A DNA stretch of 52,266 bases. It comes from Flavobacteriaceae bacterium. GTDB lineage: Bacteria > Bacteroidota > Bacteroidia > Flavobacteriales > Flavobacteriaceae. Each line of letters opens with the position of its first letter. Position 1 is the first letter of the stretch. The stretch covers positions 1 to 52,266 of the forward strand of contig JAKMEK010000090.1 in assembly GCA_022425945.1 (NCBI GenBank). Reading direction: 5' to 3'. Below the pieces are notes generated by a model that saw only the letters and a list, made by a program, of their open reading frames with translations, did no database searches and had not been told where the DNA came from. Both the position numbers and the translations under genes were made by a program. Below, one piece after another: positions 27,099 to 36,524 of this stretch.

Positions 27099-28634
27099 TT
27101 AATGCTTAAAATGACGTATTCCGGTGAATACCATGGACATATTTTGAGCATTGCAGTAATCGATAGACAATTGGTCTTTTATAGATCCTCCTGGTTGAAT
27201 AACTGACATTATACCAGCATTTCTAGCAATTTCTACACAGTCAGGAAAAGGGAAGAAGGCATCACTAGCCATGACTGCATTGTTGAGGTCGAATCCAAAA
27301 TTTTGCGCCTTGTCTATGGCTTGACGCAAAGCATCTACTCGAGAAGTTTGACCAGTACCAGAAGCAAGTAATTGTCCGTCTTTTACCAAGACGATGGTGT
27401 TGGATTTTGTGTGTTTGCATATTTTAGAGGCAAACAACAGATCGTCGATTTCGTCTGCCGAGGGTGCTTTTTCTGTTGCTGTACTCAGTATGTCCTTGGA
27501 ATCAGTAATATTATCACGATCTTGAACCAAATAACCATTTAAGCAGGTACGTATTGTTTTGCCTTCTAATTGGGTCGGCTTTTGGATCAAAAGAATTCGA
27601 TTCTTTTTACTTGTTAAGATCGCTAAGGCTTCCTTGGTGTAGCTAGGTGCGATTACTACTTCACAGAAAAGTGTGTTGATTTTCTCTGCTGTGGCTAGAT
27701 CAATTTCTTTGTTTGCAATCAAAACACCTCCAAAGGCAGATACCGGATCTCCAGCCAAGGCATCTTCATAGGCTGTCAAAAGGTTATCACGGGTTGCAAA
27801 TCCGCAAGCATTGTTGTGTTTTAGAATGGCGAAGGTGGGCTTTCCATCATAAAATTCAAGCATAAGGTTTACTGCAGCATCAATGTCTAAAAGGTTGTTG
27901 TAAGATACTTCCTTTCCATGAACCTGTTCGAGTAAATCTCCAAGAGGTCCATAAAAAGTTCCTTCTTGATGGGGGTTTTCTCCATAGCGTAAAGGCTTTG
28001 CTTCTTGTTGACTTATTTTTAGTGCACTGGAGGCTTGAGTGTCACTGTTGAAATAGTTAAAAATGGCCGCATCATAATGTGAAGAAACTTGGAAAGCTTT
28101 TGTGGCAAAACGTTTTCTGTCTTCTCTCGATGGAGCTCCATTCGATGAGATAAGCAGATCCAATACTTCTTGGTAATCATGCTTGTCGGAAACACAGAGA
28201 ACGTCAGCAAAATTTTTAGCAGCAGCACGAATTAAGGAAATCCCTCCGATATCAATTTTCTCTATGATATCTTGTTCAGGAGATCCAGAGGCCACCGTGT
28301 TTTCAAAAGGATATAAGTCAACAATCACCAAGTCCAATTGTGGAATTTCATATTGTTTCAGTTCCTCTTGGTCAGAGGCTACATTTTGACGGTTTAGGAT
28401 GCCTCCAAATACTTTTGGATGAAGGGTTTTTACACGTCCGCCCAAAATGGAAGGGTAAGAAGTGATGTCCTCAACGGCAACGACTTCAATCCCCATATCG
28501 CGAATAAACTTTTCGGTACCACCTGTTGAATACAACCTAACTCCTTGTTTATTGAGTTCTTGAATAATGGGTCCCAAACCTTCTTTGTCAAAAACAGAAA
28601 TAAGGGCTGAAGTAATTTTGTGCGATGAATTCAT
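27099..28634 (-). CDS. purH: Bifunctional AICAR formyltransferase/IMP cyclohydrolase
   Basis: Performs the last two steps of de novo IMP synthesis. The 511-residue protein has the N-terminal IMP cyclohydrolase (MGS-like) domain, with ALISVFDKEGL, YSTGGTEKFI and GGRVKTLHPK, then the C-terminal AICAR transformylase domain, with the catalytic KHNNACGFA motif, DPVSAFGGV and the C-terminal PGGSIKDQ. Length is typical. It lies 12 bp downstream of the GAF-domain gene and 43 bp upstream of mreB. Confidence 0.97.
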   Translation of the reverse strand: MNSSHKITSALISVFDKEGLGPIIQELNKQGVRLYSTGGTEKFIRDMGIEVVAVEDITSYPSILGGRVKTLHPKVFGGILNRQNVASDQEELKQYEIPQLDLVIVDLYPFENTVASGSPEQDIIEKIDIGGISLIRAAAKNFADVLCVSDKHDYQEVLDLLISSNGAPSREDRKRFATKAFQVSSHYDAAIFNYFNSDTQASSALKISQQEAKPLRYGENPHQEGTFYGPLGDLLEQVHGKEVSYNNLLDIDAAVNLMLEFYDGKPTFAILKHNNACGFATRDNLLTAYEDALAGDPVSAFGGVLIANKEIDLATAEKINTLFCEVVIAPSYTKEALAILTSKKNRILLIQKPTQLEGKTIRTCLNGYLVQDRDNITDSKDILSTATEKAPSADEIDDLLFASKICKHTKSNTIVLVKDGQLLASGTGQTSRVDALRQAIDKAQNFGFDLNNAVMASDAFFPFPDCVEIARNAGIMSVIQPGGSIKDQLSIDYCNAQNMSMVFTGIRHFKH

Positions 28635-28646
28635 AAAATAAATAGA

Positions 28647-29108
28647 TTAAAATAGCGAGTCGGCAATTGCCGCGTTGAGTTGTTCTAGAAAGTGAGTGTC
28701 TTGCTCAGAAAATGCGTTTACCACATTAGAGTCTATGTCGATTTGGCCGATGTTTTTCCCTCCAACAAATAATGGAATTACAATTTCTGATTTCACATGA
28801 ATGTCACAGGCGATATAATTGTCTTGTGCAGAAACATCATCCACCAAAAAGTTTTCGTTGGAAACGGCCACTTGACCGCATATTCCTTTTCCGTAGGGGA
28901 TTACGGTATGATCTGTAGGAATTCCTGCAAATGGTCCTAAATGAAGTGTTCTTTCCACTTCATTTGCAAAGTAAAACCCCACCCAGTCATAATGTTCAAC
29001 CGTGCTTTGTAGTAAAAGACAAACCTTGGTTAGGGTTGTGTTCTTGTCCAAAGCTGTATTCAAAAGTAGCCCTTTGGCCTCTTGCAAAAGAAGGGAATAG
29101 TTGGTCAC
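28647..29108 (-). CDS. GAF domain protein resembling free methionine-(R)-sulfoxide reductase
   Basis: A 153-residue single GAF domain. The segments WVGFYF, LHLGPFAG, GKGICGQVAV, DNYIACD, SEIVIPLF and GQIDIDS line up well with fRMsr (MsrC/YebR), which reduces free methionine-R-sulfoxide. Of the three cysteines known to matter in that family, two are visible: C77 in GKGICGQ and C101 in IACD, the latter matching the catalytic one. The third, normally just before the VRIP strand, is replaced (TDHTVIP). The enzyme may use a two-cysteine cycle, or the protein may be a signalling GAF domain. It is probably cotranscribed with purH. Confidence 0.8.
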   Translation of the reverse strand: MTNYSLLLQEAKGLLLNTALDKNTTLTKVCLLLQSTVEHYDWVGFYFANEVERTLHLGPFAGIPTDHTVIPYGKGICGQVAVSNENFLVDDVSAQDNYIACDIHVKSEIVIPLFVGGKNIGQIDIDSNVVNAFSEQDTHFLEQLNAAIADSLF

Positions 29109-29227
29109 GTTAATTTTTTTTCAAAAATAGGAAAAACGCATACTAAATTCCCTTTTTTTTGACAATAAATTCAGACGAATTAAGGAATTGTTGTGGTTGA
29201 TTTTGAGTCAATTGTGACGTGATTTTG

Positions 29228-29251
29228 ATAAAAGTTATTTACCTATCTTTG
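29228..29251 (+). promoter_or_regulatory. Promoter of HYC_CC_PP/TonB/HMA group
   Basis: TATCTTTG at 29244-29251 is an exact match to TAnnTTTG. A TTTG lies upstream, ending at 29227, only 16 bp away, slightly short for the usual 17-23 bp spacing. The predicted start of transcription lies just after 29254, which argues against translation from the in-frame GTG there and supports the ATG at 29266 or 29269. Confidence 0.6.
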
Positions 29252-29265
29252 TAGTGAATTTTTTC

Positions 29266-29670
29266 ATGATGAAGCAGTTGCGTATTTTGATCTTATTGCT
29301 CTTCTTTTTACACAGTAAAATAGGAGTGGCTTTTAATGTGCATTATTGTGGAAAGCATATTGCAGAGATTTCTTGGGCGTTCGATGCCAAAGGCTGTGGG
29401 ATGGAGCAAACAGAATTGCCGTTGTGCGATAAGGAAAAACTGACCCAAGAAAGCTGTTGCCTAGACGATGTAGTGATAGAACAGAATGACGCAGATCAGA
29501 ACGCATTAAAACTACAGAAAGCACCTTCGATTTTGCCCAACGAAGTATGGTTTAGTGAGGTTCACCAACTTGATCACTTCTTTCATGCTCCTGAGGTACT
29601 TCAGTCAAAAGACCCCCCGCCTTTAATAGCTTTGTACAAAAGAAACTGTTCTTATGTTTTTTACGGATGA
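29266..29670 (+). CDS. HYC_CC_PP family protein
   Basis: A small exported protein of about 134 residues. An N-terminal hydrophobic signal (LRILILLLFFLHSKIGVAF) is followed by the features that name the family: HYC (in NVHYCGKH), CC (in QESCCLDD) and a PP run (SKDPPPLIAL). Further cysteines occur in KGCGM, LPLCD and KRNCS. The start is set at the tandem ATG 29266/29269, because the GTG at 29254 falls at or before the predicted transcription start. The gene is followed by a TonB-dependent receptor and an HMA protein. Spaced Cys and His residues suggest metal binding, probably copper; this is inference, as I know no experimental function. Confidence 0.82.
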   Translation: MMKQLRILILLLFFLHSKIGVAFNVHYCGKHIAEISWAFDAKGCGMEQTELPLCDKEKLTQESCCLDDVVIEQNDADQNALKLQKAPSILPNEVWFSEVHQLDHFFHAPEVLQSKDPPPLIALYKRNCSYVFYG

Positions 29671-29680
29671 TGATAATGAT

Positions 29681-29696
29681 TACCCTGCTAAGGGTA
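29681..29696 (+). repeat. Small inverted repeat between HYC gene and TonB receptor gene
   Basis: TACCCT, loop GCTA, AGGGTA form a 6-bp hairpin in the 61-bp gap after the HYC_CC_PP gene. No T-tract follows (the next bases are CTTGAATTATTATAA), so it is unlikely to be a strong terminator. It could stabilise an mRNA end or bind a regulator. Confidence 0.3.
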
Positions 29697-29731
29697 CTTG
29701 AATTATTATAAACCTCAAAACATAAAAATAA

Positions 29732-31963
29732 TTGAAAACACAACTTACTTTTTTGCTGTTGTTTTTTACCCTTTCTATCTTTGGACAGGAAGTGGTAGAG
29801 GGACAGTTACTTATCCAAGAAAACAATGAAACTTACCCACTAGAAGGGGTAAATATATATTGGTTGAATTCAATCAATGGTACAGTTTCGAATCAGAAAG
29901 GACAATTTACGCTGGCACGAGACAATAGTACTGATCAATTGGTGCTTAAGTACCTGGGTTTTAAAACAGATACCTTAAAAGTCGTAAGTGGAAAAAAAAT
30001 CATTCACTTCATGAAAGAAGATACTGGTGAAAGTCTAGATGAGGTAGAATTGACCCAGCGAAGAAAAGCCATACAAAAATCCTATTTCGAAGCCCAAAAT
30101 GTGATGCAAGTCAACAGCGCGGAATTACTCAAAGCTGCCTGTTGTAATTTGTCTGAAAGTTTTGAAACCAACCCCTCCATTGATGTTAGCTTTTCAGACG
30201 CCTTAACAGGAACCAAGCAAATTCGCATGCTGGGTTTATCTAGTCCTTATTTGCTGATTACAGAAGAGAATATTCCATCGGTCCGCGGGGCTTCACAGAT
30301 TTACGGACTTACCTTCACACCTGGAACTTGGATAGAAAGCATTCAAATTACCAAAGGAGCAGGTTCAGTAACCAACGGTTTCGAGAGTATCGCAGGACAA
30401 ATAAACACTGAATTACAAAAACCTTTTTCCGATGCCCCCTTGTTTGTGAACTTATTTACCTCCATCAATGGTCGTCAAGAGGCTAATGTTCATGTAAACA
30501 CCAAGTTATCGGACAAATGGAGTACAGGCTTTTACCTACATGGAAATCAGCGCAGCCTCTCTACCGATCGAAACAAGGATGGCTTTTTGGATGTACCGCT
30601 AGCAAAACAACTGAATCTATTTAATCGTTGGCAATACACCAATGCTGAAAAGGGTTGGGTGAGTTTTGCAAGCTTTCGCTTTTTAGATGATCAAAAACAA
30701 ACAGGATCGATAACTTTTGATCCTGCTACAGATAAAGGTTTTACCAACGAGTGGGGGAGTCAAATCGACACGCAACGTTTTGATGCTTCGCTAAAAGTAG
30801 GTTATGTTTTTCCGCTTATTACCTATCAAAGCTTTGGTTTTCAGGCAGCCTATAATTCACACGATCAAGCAGCCTATTATGGTCTTCGTCAATACGACAT
30901 TAAACACCAAAGTTTTTTTGGGAACCTTTTGTTCAATTCTATTTTGGGTAACACCAAGAATAAATTCAAAACAGGGATTAATGTAAGTTGGGATCGGTAT
31001 GAAGAAATGGTCGACGGTGGATTGTATCAACGGACCGATGAGGTTGTTGGTGCTTTCTTTGAATACACCTATGATAGTCTAGAAAATTGGAATGTTGTTG
31101 CTGGGATTCGTGTCGATAAACACAATAATCTGGGTACTTTTATCAGTCCTCGATTTCATGCCCGCTACACTCCATGGGAACGTTCTGCACTGCGTTTTTC
31201 TTTTGGACAAGGTAGAAAAGCAGCCAATATTTTCGCTGAAAATCAAACTTTATTTGCCACCAATAGAACCATTCGTGTCCAATCAAACGGAGGGAGTATT
31301 TATGGCTTACGTCCCGAAAAAGCATGGAACTGTGGTCTCAGTTTTCGTCAAGGTTACACTTTGTTCAACAAGCAGGGTGATATAACGGTAGATTATTACA
31401 AAACAACATTTCAAGACCAAGTTGTGGTTGATTGGGAAACGGCGCGTTACATTCAATTTTATAATTTGGAGGGAAGGAGTTTTGCCAATAGTTTTCAGTT
31501 AGAAATAGATTATGCTCCTTTTCAAAACACTTCATTTCGTTTTGCTTACAAAAATTATGAAGTTAAAACAGATTACTTAGATGGCTTAAAGCAAAAGCCC
31601 TTACAACCCGAGCACCGTTTCTTTGCCAATGGAGAGTATAACAATGTAAACCAAGCCGGAAAAGGCTGGCGTGCAGATTTAACTTATCATTTTGTTGGGG
31701 AACAGCGTATACCTTCGAATGCAAGAGATGGTATCAACTTCAATTCCAATGCTTATGGATTGTGGAACACTCAATTTACCCGAGTGTTTTCTCCTCGTTT
31801 TGAGGTATATTTGGGTAGCGAAAATTTGACAAACATAAAACAGACCAATCCAGTAGTTGGTGTAGATCAGCCTTTTGGCAGGGATTTTGACGCTAGTGTG
31901 GTATATGCACCTATTTTTGGACGAATGCTCTATGCTGGATTGCGATTTAATTTAAAAAAGTAA
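29732..31963 (+). CDS. TonB-dependent outer-membrane receptor
   Basis: A 743-residue outer-membrane importer. A signal peptide (FLLLFFTLSIFGQE) is followed by a carboxypeptidase-regulatory-like domain (about 22-95, EGQLLIQENN to FKTDTLKV), a plug domain (about 120-230, with LLITEENIP and QITKGAGSVTNG) and a long beta-barrel ending in FNLKK. The plug carries an adjacent cysteine pair, C137-C138 (KAACCNLSESFE), unusual for a generic receptor but found in a flavobacterial subgroup. The start is a TTG. It lies between the HYC_CC_PP and HMA genes and ends 2 bp before the latter. The substrate is probably a metal or metal complex such as copper, inferred from neighbours. Confidence 0.9.
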   Translation: MKTQLTFLLLFFTLSIFGQEVVEGQLLIQENNETYPLEGVNIYWLNSINGTVSNQKGQFTLARDNSTDQLVLKYLGFKTDTLKVVSGKKIIHFMKEDTGESLDEVELTQRRKAIQKSYFEAQNVMQVNSAELLKAACCNLSESFETNPSIDVSFSDALTGTKQIRMLGLSSPYLLITEENIPSVRGASQIYGLTFTPGTWIESIQITKGAGSVTNGFESIAGQINTELQKPFSDAPLFVNLFTSINGRQEANVHVNTKLSDKWSTGFYLHGNQRSLSTDRNKDGFLDVPLAKQLNLFNRWQYTNAEKGWVSFASFRFLDDQKQTGSITFDPATDKGFTNEWGSQIDTQRFDASLKVGYVFPLITYQSFGFQAAYNSHDQAAYYGLRQYDIKHQSFFGNLLFNSILGNTKNKFKTGINVSWDRYEEMVDGGLYQRTDEVVGAFFEYTYDSLENWNVVAGIRVDKHNNLGTFISPRFHARYTPWERSALRFSFGQGRKAANIFAENQTLFATNRTIRVQSNGGSIYGLRPEKAWNCGLSFRQGYTLFNKQGDITVDYYKTTFQDQVVVDWETARYIQFYNLEGRSFANSFQLEIDYAPFQNTSFRFAYKNYEVKTDYLDGLKQKPLQPEHRFFANGEYNNVNQAGKGWRADLTYHFVGEQRIPSNARDGINFNSNAYGLWNTQFTRVFSPRFEVYLGSENLTNIKQTNPVVGVDQPFGRDFDASVVYAPIFGRMLYAGLRFNLKK

Positions 31964-31965
31964 CA

Positions 31966-32304
31966 ATGAAAAAAGTAATAATTATTTTATTTGCCATAGC
32001 TCCCTTTGCGCTAATGGCACAAAAAAAAGACCTTCAAAAGACAACTTTTGAGGTAGAGGGTGTTTGTGGAATGTGTAAAGCTCGTATAGAAAAAACCGCT
32101 TTTGGAATCAAAGGGGTGAAGACTGCTTCTTGGGATATTCCTTCGCATCAGTTTCAAGTTTTATTCGATGCAAATAAGGTGAGTATAGACGACATTCACT
32201 CGGCGATAGCCAACGCGGGACATGACACCCCATTAGCAACAGCGCCAGACGAGGTGTATGAAAACCTGCCCATGTGTTGTTTGTATGAACTAAAAAACAA
32301 ATAA
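31966..32304 (+). CDS. Exported heavy-metal-associated (HMA) domain protein
   Basis: A 112-residue protein with a signal peptide (IIILFAIAPFALMAQ) and one HMA domain containing the metal-binding GVCGMCKARIEK (CxxC). It also has a C-terminal cysteine pair in LPMCCLYE. HMA domains bind Cu(I) or similar soft metals and pass them to partners. Here it would act in the periplasm, taking metal from, or giving it to, the TonB receptor encoded 2 bp upstream. The transcript ends at a strong terminator just downstream. Confidence 0.9.
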   Translation: MKKVIIILFAIAPFALMAQKKDLQKTTFEVEGVCGMCKARIEKTAFGIKGVKTASWDIPSHQFQVLFDANKVSIDDIHSAIANAGHDTPLATAPDEVYENLPMCCLYELKNK

Positions 32305-32315
32305 CAAAAAAAACA

Positions 32316-32340
32316 GCGACCCGAATGGGTCGCTTTTTTT
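32316..32340 (+). terminator. Rho-independent terminator after HMA gene
   Basis: A 7-bp GC-rich stem, GCGACCC and GGGTCGC, with loop GAAT, is followed by seven T residues. It lies 11 bp after the HMA stop. An A-run on the left gives it some capacity on the other strand too. Confidence 0.9.
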
Positions 32341-32354
32341 ATGCATTAGACAAA

Positions 32355-32731
32355 CTAGGAAGTTTTGTCTATCACAAAGGCAGTTGATCCTGCAAGTGCA
32401 GCGGTCATAAGGCCACCAATTACGATTTCTTTTAGAAAAGGGATGGAGTCAAATGATCCGCTTCCACTTATCATAAAGAAATGATAGCTCATCGCATAAA
32501 GTACACCAATAATTAGCCCAGCATTAAAGCCGGTGCTAAATTTCGAAATACTTGTCCAGCGCGTAAAAATTACTGCAAAAATAAAAGCATAAAACAAGCA
32601 ACCAAGGAAAATAAAAAGAGGGCTTTCTTCTCCTGTTGCCAAGTCTGGGAACAAAATTCCATAGACTAACCATCCCAATAAGTAATAACGATGGTTCCAA
32701 CTACTCCTGAATAAAGTAAACTTTTGTTCAT
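32355..32731 (-). CDS. Small membrane protein with apparent N-terminal frameshift
   Basis: The main reading frame (32355-32678) encodes about 107 residues with three or four membrane segments (LVYGILFPDL, FIFLGCLFYAFIFAVIF, AGLIIGVLYAMSYHFF, IVIGGLMTAALAGSTAFV). It begins only at a TTG in the middle of what should be the first membrane helix. An ATG at 32731 in another frame encodes MNKSLLYSGVVGTIVI, which would continue smoothly into LLGWLVYGIL if one base were added near 32679-32690. In its own frame it stops after WDG. The family, as I recall it, begins just that way. So this is a one-base deletion, an assembly error or a frameshifted gene. Function unknown. Confidence 0.6.
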
Positions 32732-32782
32732 AATAATAAGATTTGGTTCGAGTTAAATGTAGTAAACTTAATTCAAATAAAA

Positions 32783-32809
32783 AAACCGCTCAGCTGAGCG
32801 GTTTTTTTT
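32783..32809. terminator. Bidirectional terminator downstream of groEL
   Basis: A near-perfect palindrome with CCGCTCAG and CTGAGCGG as core arms, an A-run on the left and a T-run on the right. It lies 22 bp beyond the groEL stop and serves the minus-strand groES-groEL transcript. Confidence 0.85.
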
Positions 32810-32830
32810 AATGAACTGAAATAAAGAAAC

Positions 32831-34489
<1,659 letters not shown>

Positions 34490-34768
34490 TTAAACGATTG
34501 CTAAAATATCTGCTTCCTTCATGATAAGGTAATCTGTACCTTCATGATTTAATTCTGTCCCAGCATATTTTCCGTAAAGAACGGTGTCTCCTACAGTAAG
34601 TGTAACTGGGTTGTCTGCTGTTCCTGGCCCTACAGCAACTACGATTCCACGTTGTGGTTTTTCTTTAGCAGTATCGGGGATGATTATACCCGAAGAAGTT
34701 TTAGTTTCAGCGGCAGCTGGTTCTACTAAAACGCGATCTGCCAAGGGTTTAATGGTTAAATTGCTCAT
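34490..34768 (-). CDS. groS: 10-kDa co-chaperonin GroES
   Basis: A 92-residue heptameric lid for GroEL. Typical motifs are [12 protein letters not shown], the mobile loop ([19 protein letters not shown]), GIVVAVGPG and the C-terminal [13 protein letters not shown]. It begins the groES-groEL operon. No CIRCE element is present upstream; instead there is a short inverted repeat. Confidence 0.99.
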   Translation of the reverse strand: MSNLTIKPLADRVLVEPAAAETKTSSGIIIPDTAKEKPQRGIVVAVGPGTADNPVTLTVGDTVLYGKYAGTELNHEGTDYLIMKEADILAIV

Positions 34769-34804
34769 GTGTTTTTAATTTTTAAAAATTAATTTCAGAA
34801 ATTA

Positions 34805-34824
34805 TGCCAAGCCAATTGTTGGCA
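34805..34824. repeat. Inverted repeat upstream of groES
   Basis: TGCCAA and TTGGCA flank an 8-bp centre, 37 bp before the groES ATG. On the plus strand it is followed by GTTTTTTT, so it could also act as a terminator for antisense transcription. On the minus strand it falls near the position of a promoter or operator. It is not a CIRCE sequence. Role undetermined. Confidence 0.4.
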
Positions 34825-34830
34825 GTTTTT

Positions 34831-34867
34831 TTATAAAAAAAATGCCAGCTTGTCAGGAAGCTGGCAT
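34831..34867 (-). terminator. Terminator after secG
   Basis: On the minus strand a 10-bp stem, ATGCCAGCTT and AAGCTGGCAT with a 6-base loop, is followed by eight T residues. It lies about 20 bp after the secG stop and insulates the groES operon from the long upstream transcript. Confidence 0.85.
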
Positions 34868-34887
34868 TGAAATGATGTCGATTGTGA

Positions 34888-35238
34888 TTATTCTTCTAAA
34901 GCGGGTGCTGCAGGAGTTTCAAGTACTTCTTCTGGAATCGTTTGTGGGATTGTTTGTTCTACACCGCTATCAATTAATTTTGACTCAGTGTCAACAGCAG
35001 TGGTTCCTGTATTAATTCCAAAGTTAGACAATAAGATTAACGCCAATAATAAAGTGGCTAGGATCCAAGTGCTTCGGTCCAAGAAATCGGTCGTTTTTTG
35101 AACTCCACCAAGTTGTTGTCCACCACCACCAAATGAAGAAGATAATCCTCCTCCTTTAGGGTTTTGTACCATCACTACGAGGATGAGTAGAAAACAGACA
35201 ATAAGGATCAATGTAATGAATATTGAAAAAGTGCTCAT
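34888..35238 (-). CDS. secG: Preprotein translocase subunit SecG
   Basis: A 116-residue inner-membrane component of SecYEG. Two hydrophobic segments (about 5-24 and 53-71) flank the conserved MVQNPKGGGLSSSFGGG loop and the DFLDRSTW motif. The C-terminus is extended and acidic (EETLETPAAPALEE-like), as is common in flavobacteria. It starts 3 bp after the preceding gene and is followed by a terminator, so it closes the miaB-to-secG run. Confidence 0.94.
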   Translation of the reverse strand: MSTFSIFITLILIVCFLLILVVMVQNPKGGGLSSSFGGGGQQLGGVQKTTDFLDRSTWILATLLLALILLSNFGINTGTTAVDTESKLIDSGVEQTIPQTIPEEVLETPAAPALEE

Positions 35239-35241
35239 GAC

Positions 35242-36009
35242 TTAGCTATTTTGTTGTAATTGTTTAATTGTTTTGATTTGGTTTGCAAAGAAACCATTTT
35301 TTTCTGGATATTTCAAACTTAAAATTTGATAGGCATACAGCGCTTTTTTATATTTCTTTTGTTGGAGATAAATTTTCGCTAAGGTTTCTGTCATCAACTC
35401 TTCTTTGTTGAATTCATTGTGCGCAGACAAATCAACTTTTGGTTGGTCTTGACGAACCGGGGGTATTTTTGGTTTATTTTCCAAAAAGGAATCGATTAAG
35501 GAAAGTTTTTCGTCAAGGCTGGTCGCTTCTTTTTTAGGGGTTATCTTTCCTTTAGCCGAATAGATCACCCAATCAGTATAACTCATGGCTACCGGTTCTT
35601 TCTTTTTTGGACGTATTTTTTTCGGCGTTTTTGGTGCAGGTTTTTTTGGTTTGGCGACCGTATCGGTTTTCGAGCTTGGTTTTTCTGGGGCAATTACTGT
35701 TTTTTCTTCTTCTTCAACGATGACTTTGGGCGCTTCTTTTTCAACCTCAGGTAGAGTTGAAACAGCATCCTTGCGTTCTAACCATTGATTTAAAAATGAT
35801 CTGGATGGACTTAGTACGGCAGTTTTGCGAAGGATAAGATTGTAATTGTACTGCTCCTGTTCTTTCAAGGTTTTCAGGTAGTGGGCATAGGCAGATTGAA
35901 AGTAGGGGTAACGATAGGTGATTTTTTCAAAGGCCTTTCGTTGCGCTTCGTCTTTTGGGTCAAAAGTGTGAATTAGCTTTGTGTATTCCTGTGCTGTCAT
36001 ACTTACCAT
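35242..36009 (-). CDS. TPR-like cytoplasmic protein
   Basis: A 255-residue protein without a signal peptide. The N-terminal part (about 5-75) is helical with YRYPYFQSAYAHYLKTLKEQ. The middle (about 85-145) is low complexity, rich in Pro, Lys and Glu (for example KPKKPAPKTPKKIRPKKK). The C-terminal part has one visible TPR unit (TETLAKIYLQQKKYKKALYA). It overlaps lptE by 7 bp and precedes secG by 3 bp. Flavobacteria conserve a protein of this kind here, but I know no function. It may be an adaptor between envelope proteins. Confidence 0.7.
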   Translation of the reverse strand: MVSMTAQEYTKLIHTFDPKDEAQRKAFEKITYRYPYFQSAYAHYLKTLKEQEQYNYNLILRKTAVLSPSRSFLNQWLERKDAVSTLPEVEKEAPKVIVEEEEKTVIAPEKPSSKTDTVAKPKKPAPKTPKKIRPKKKEPVAMSYTDWVIYSAKGKITPKKEATSLDEKLSLIDSFLENKPKIPPVRQDQPKVDLSAHNEFNKEELMTETLAKIYLQQKKYKKALYAYQILSLKYPEKNGFFANQIKTIKQLQQNS

Positions 36010-36524
36010 TTAGCTAGGGTGGCGTTAAAAATATCCTGCGTTATTCGCTCGAAGAGTTCACGGTTAGCAGCGTCTTTTACATCAAATAACTGTTGATTAG
36101 CATCGAAGTCATAAAAGAAAGTAAAGCGTGTTTCGAAAGAGTCCTCTTCCTTTTTGGTATTGGTGTACCTTAGATTAACGGTCATGGTTAGTCTATTTTG
36201 GGCAGCGGTATTGTTCGCGGTTGAGGTGGTTGGAGAAATACGGTATTCGATGATTTCTCCCTCATACACCAAATCTCCATTGGTGCTTACTAAGTTTAAA
36301 TTGGTCTGATTTTGAATTAAATCCTGAAGCGCAATGGTAAATTCCTGATCTAGTCCAGGTTCAACGGTCGATCCGGGTTTGTTCCCTGCCTCGTTGTTGA
36401 AGTAGTTCACTTGGAAGGTTTCTGTGCCAGGAGGAATGGATGCTCCGGTGAAGGAATATATTCCACAACTACTTAGGCTACCGACCATCGCGGTAAAAAG
36501 GATTATGTTAAAGATCTTCTTCAT
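36003..36524 (-). CDS. lptE: LPS assembly lipoprotein LptE
   Basis: Outer-membrane lipoprotein that plugs and supports the LptD barrel in lipopolysaccharide insertion. The 173-residue protein has a lipobox SLSSC (C20), the bacteroidotal LptE opening CGIYSFTGASIPPGTETFQV, then FTIALQDLIQNQTNL and an LptE-like mixed alpha/beta core ending in LFERITQDIFNATLAKW. It overlaps the sigma54-activator gene by 17 bp and the next gene by 7 bp. With lptC at 3276, two different LPS-export components lie in the same window. Confidence 0.9.
   Translation of the reverse strand: MKKIFNIILFTAMVGSLSSCGIYSFTGASIPPGTETFQVNYFNNEAGNKPGSTVEPGLDQEFTIALQDLIQNQTNLNLVSTNGDLVYEGEIIEYRISPTTSTANNTAAQNRLTMTVNLRYTNTKKEEDSFETRFTFFYDFDANQQLFDVKDAANRELFERITQDIFNATLAKW

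Noticed and set aside
29254-29265. GTG start for the HYC_CC_PP gene
   Set aside because: It lies only 3 bp after the -7 box, at or before the predicted transcription start; the tandem ATG at 29266/29269 is preferred.
34769-34804. CIRCE heat-shock operator before groES
   Set aside because: The TTAGCACTC-N9-GAGTGCTAA pattern is not present.
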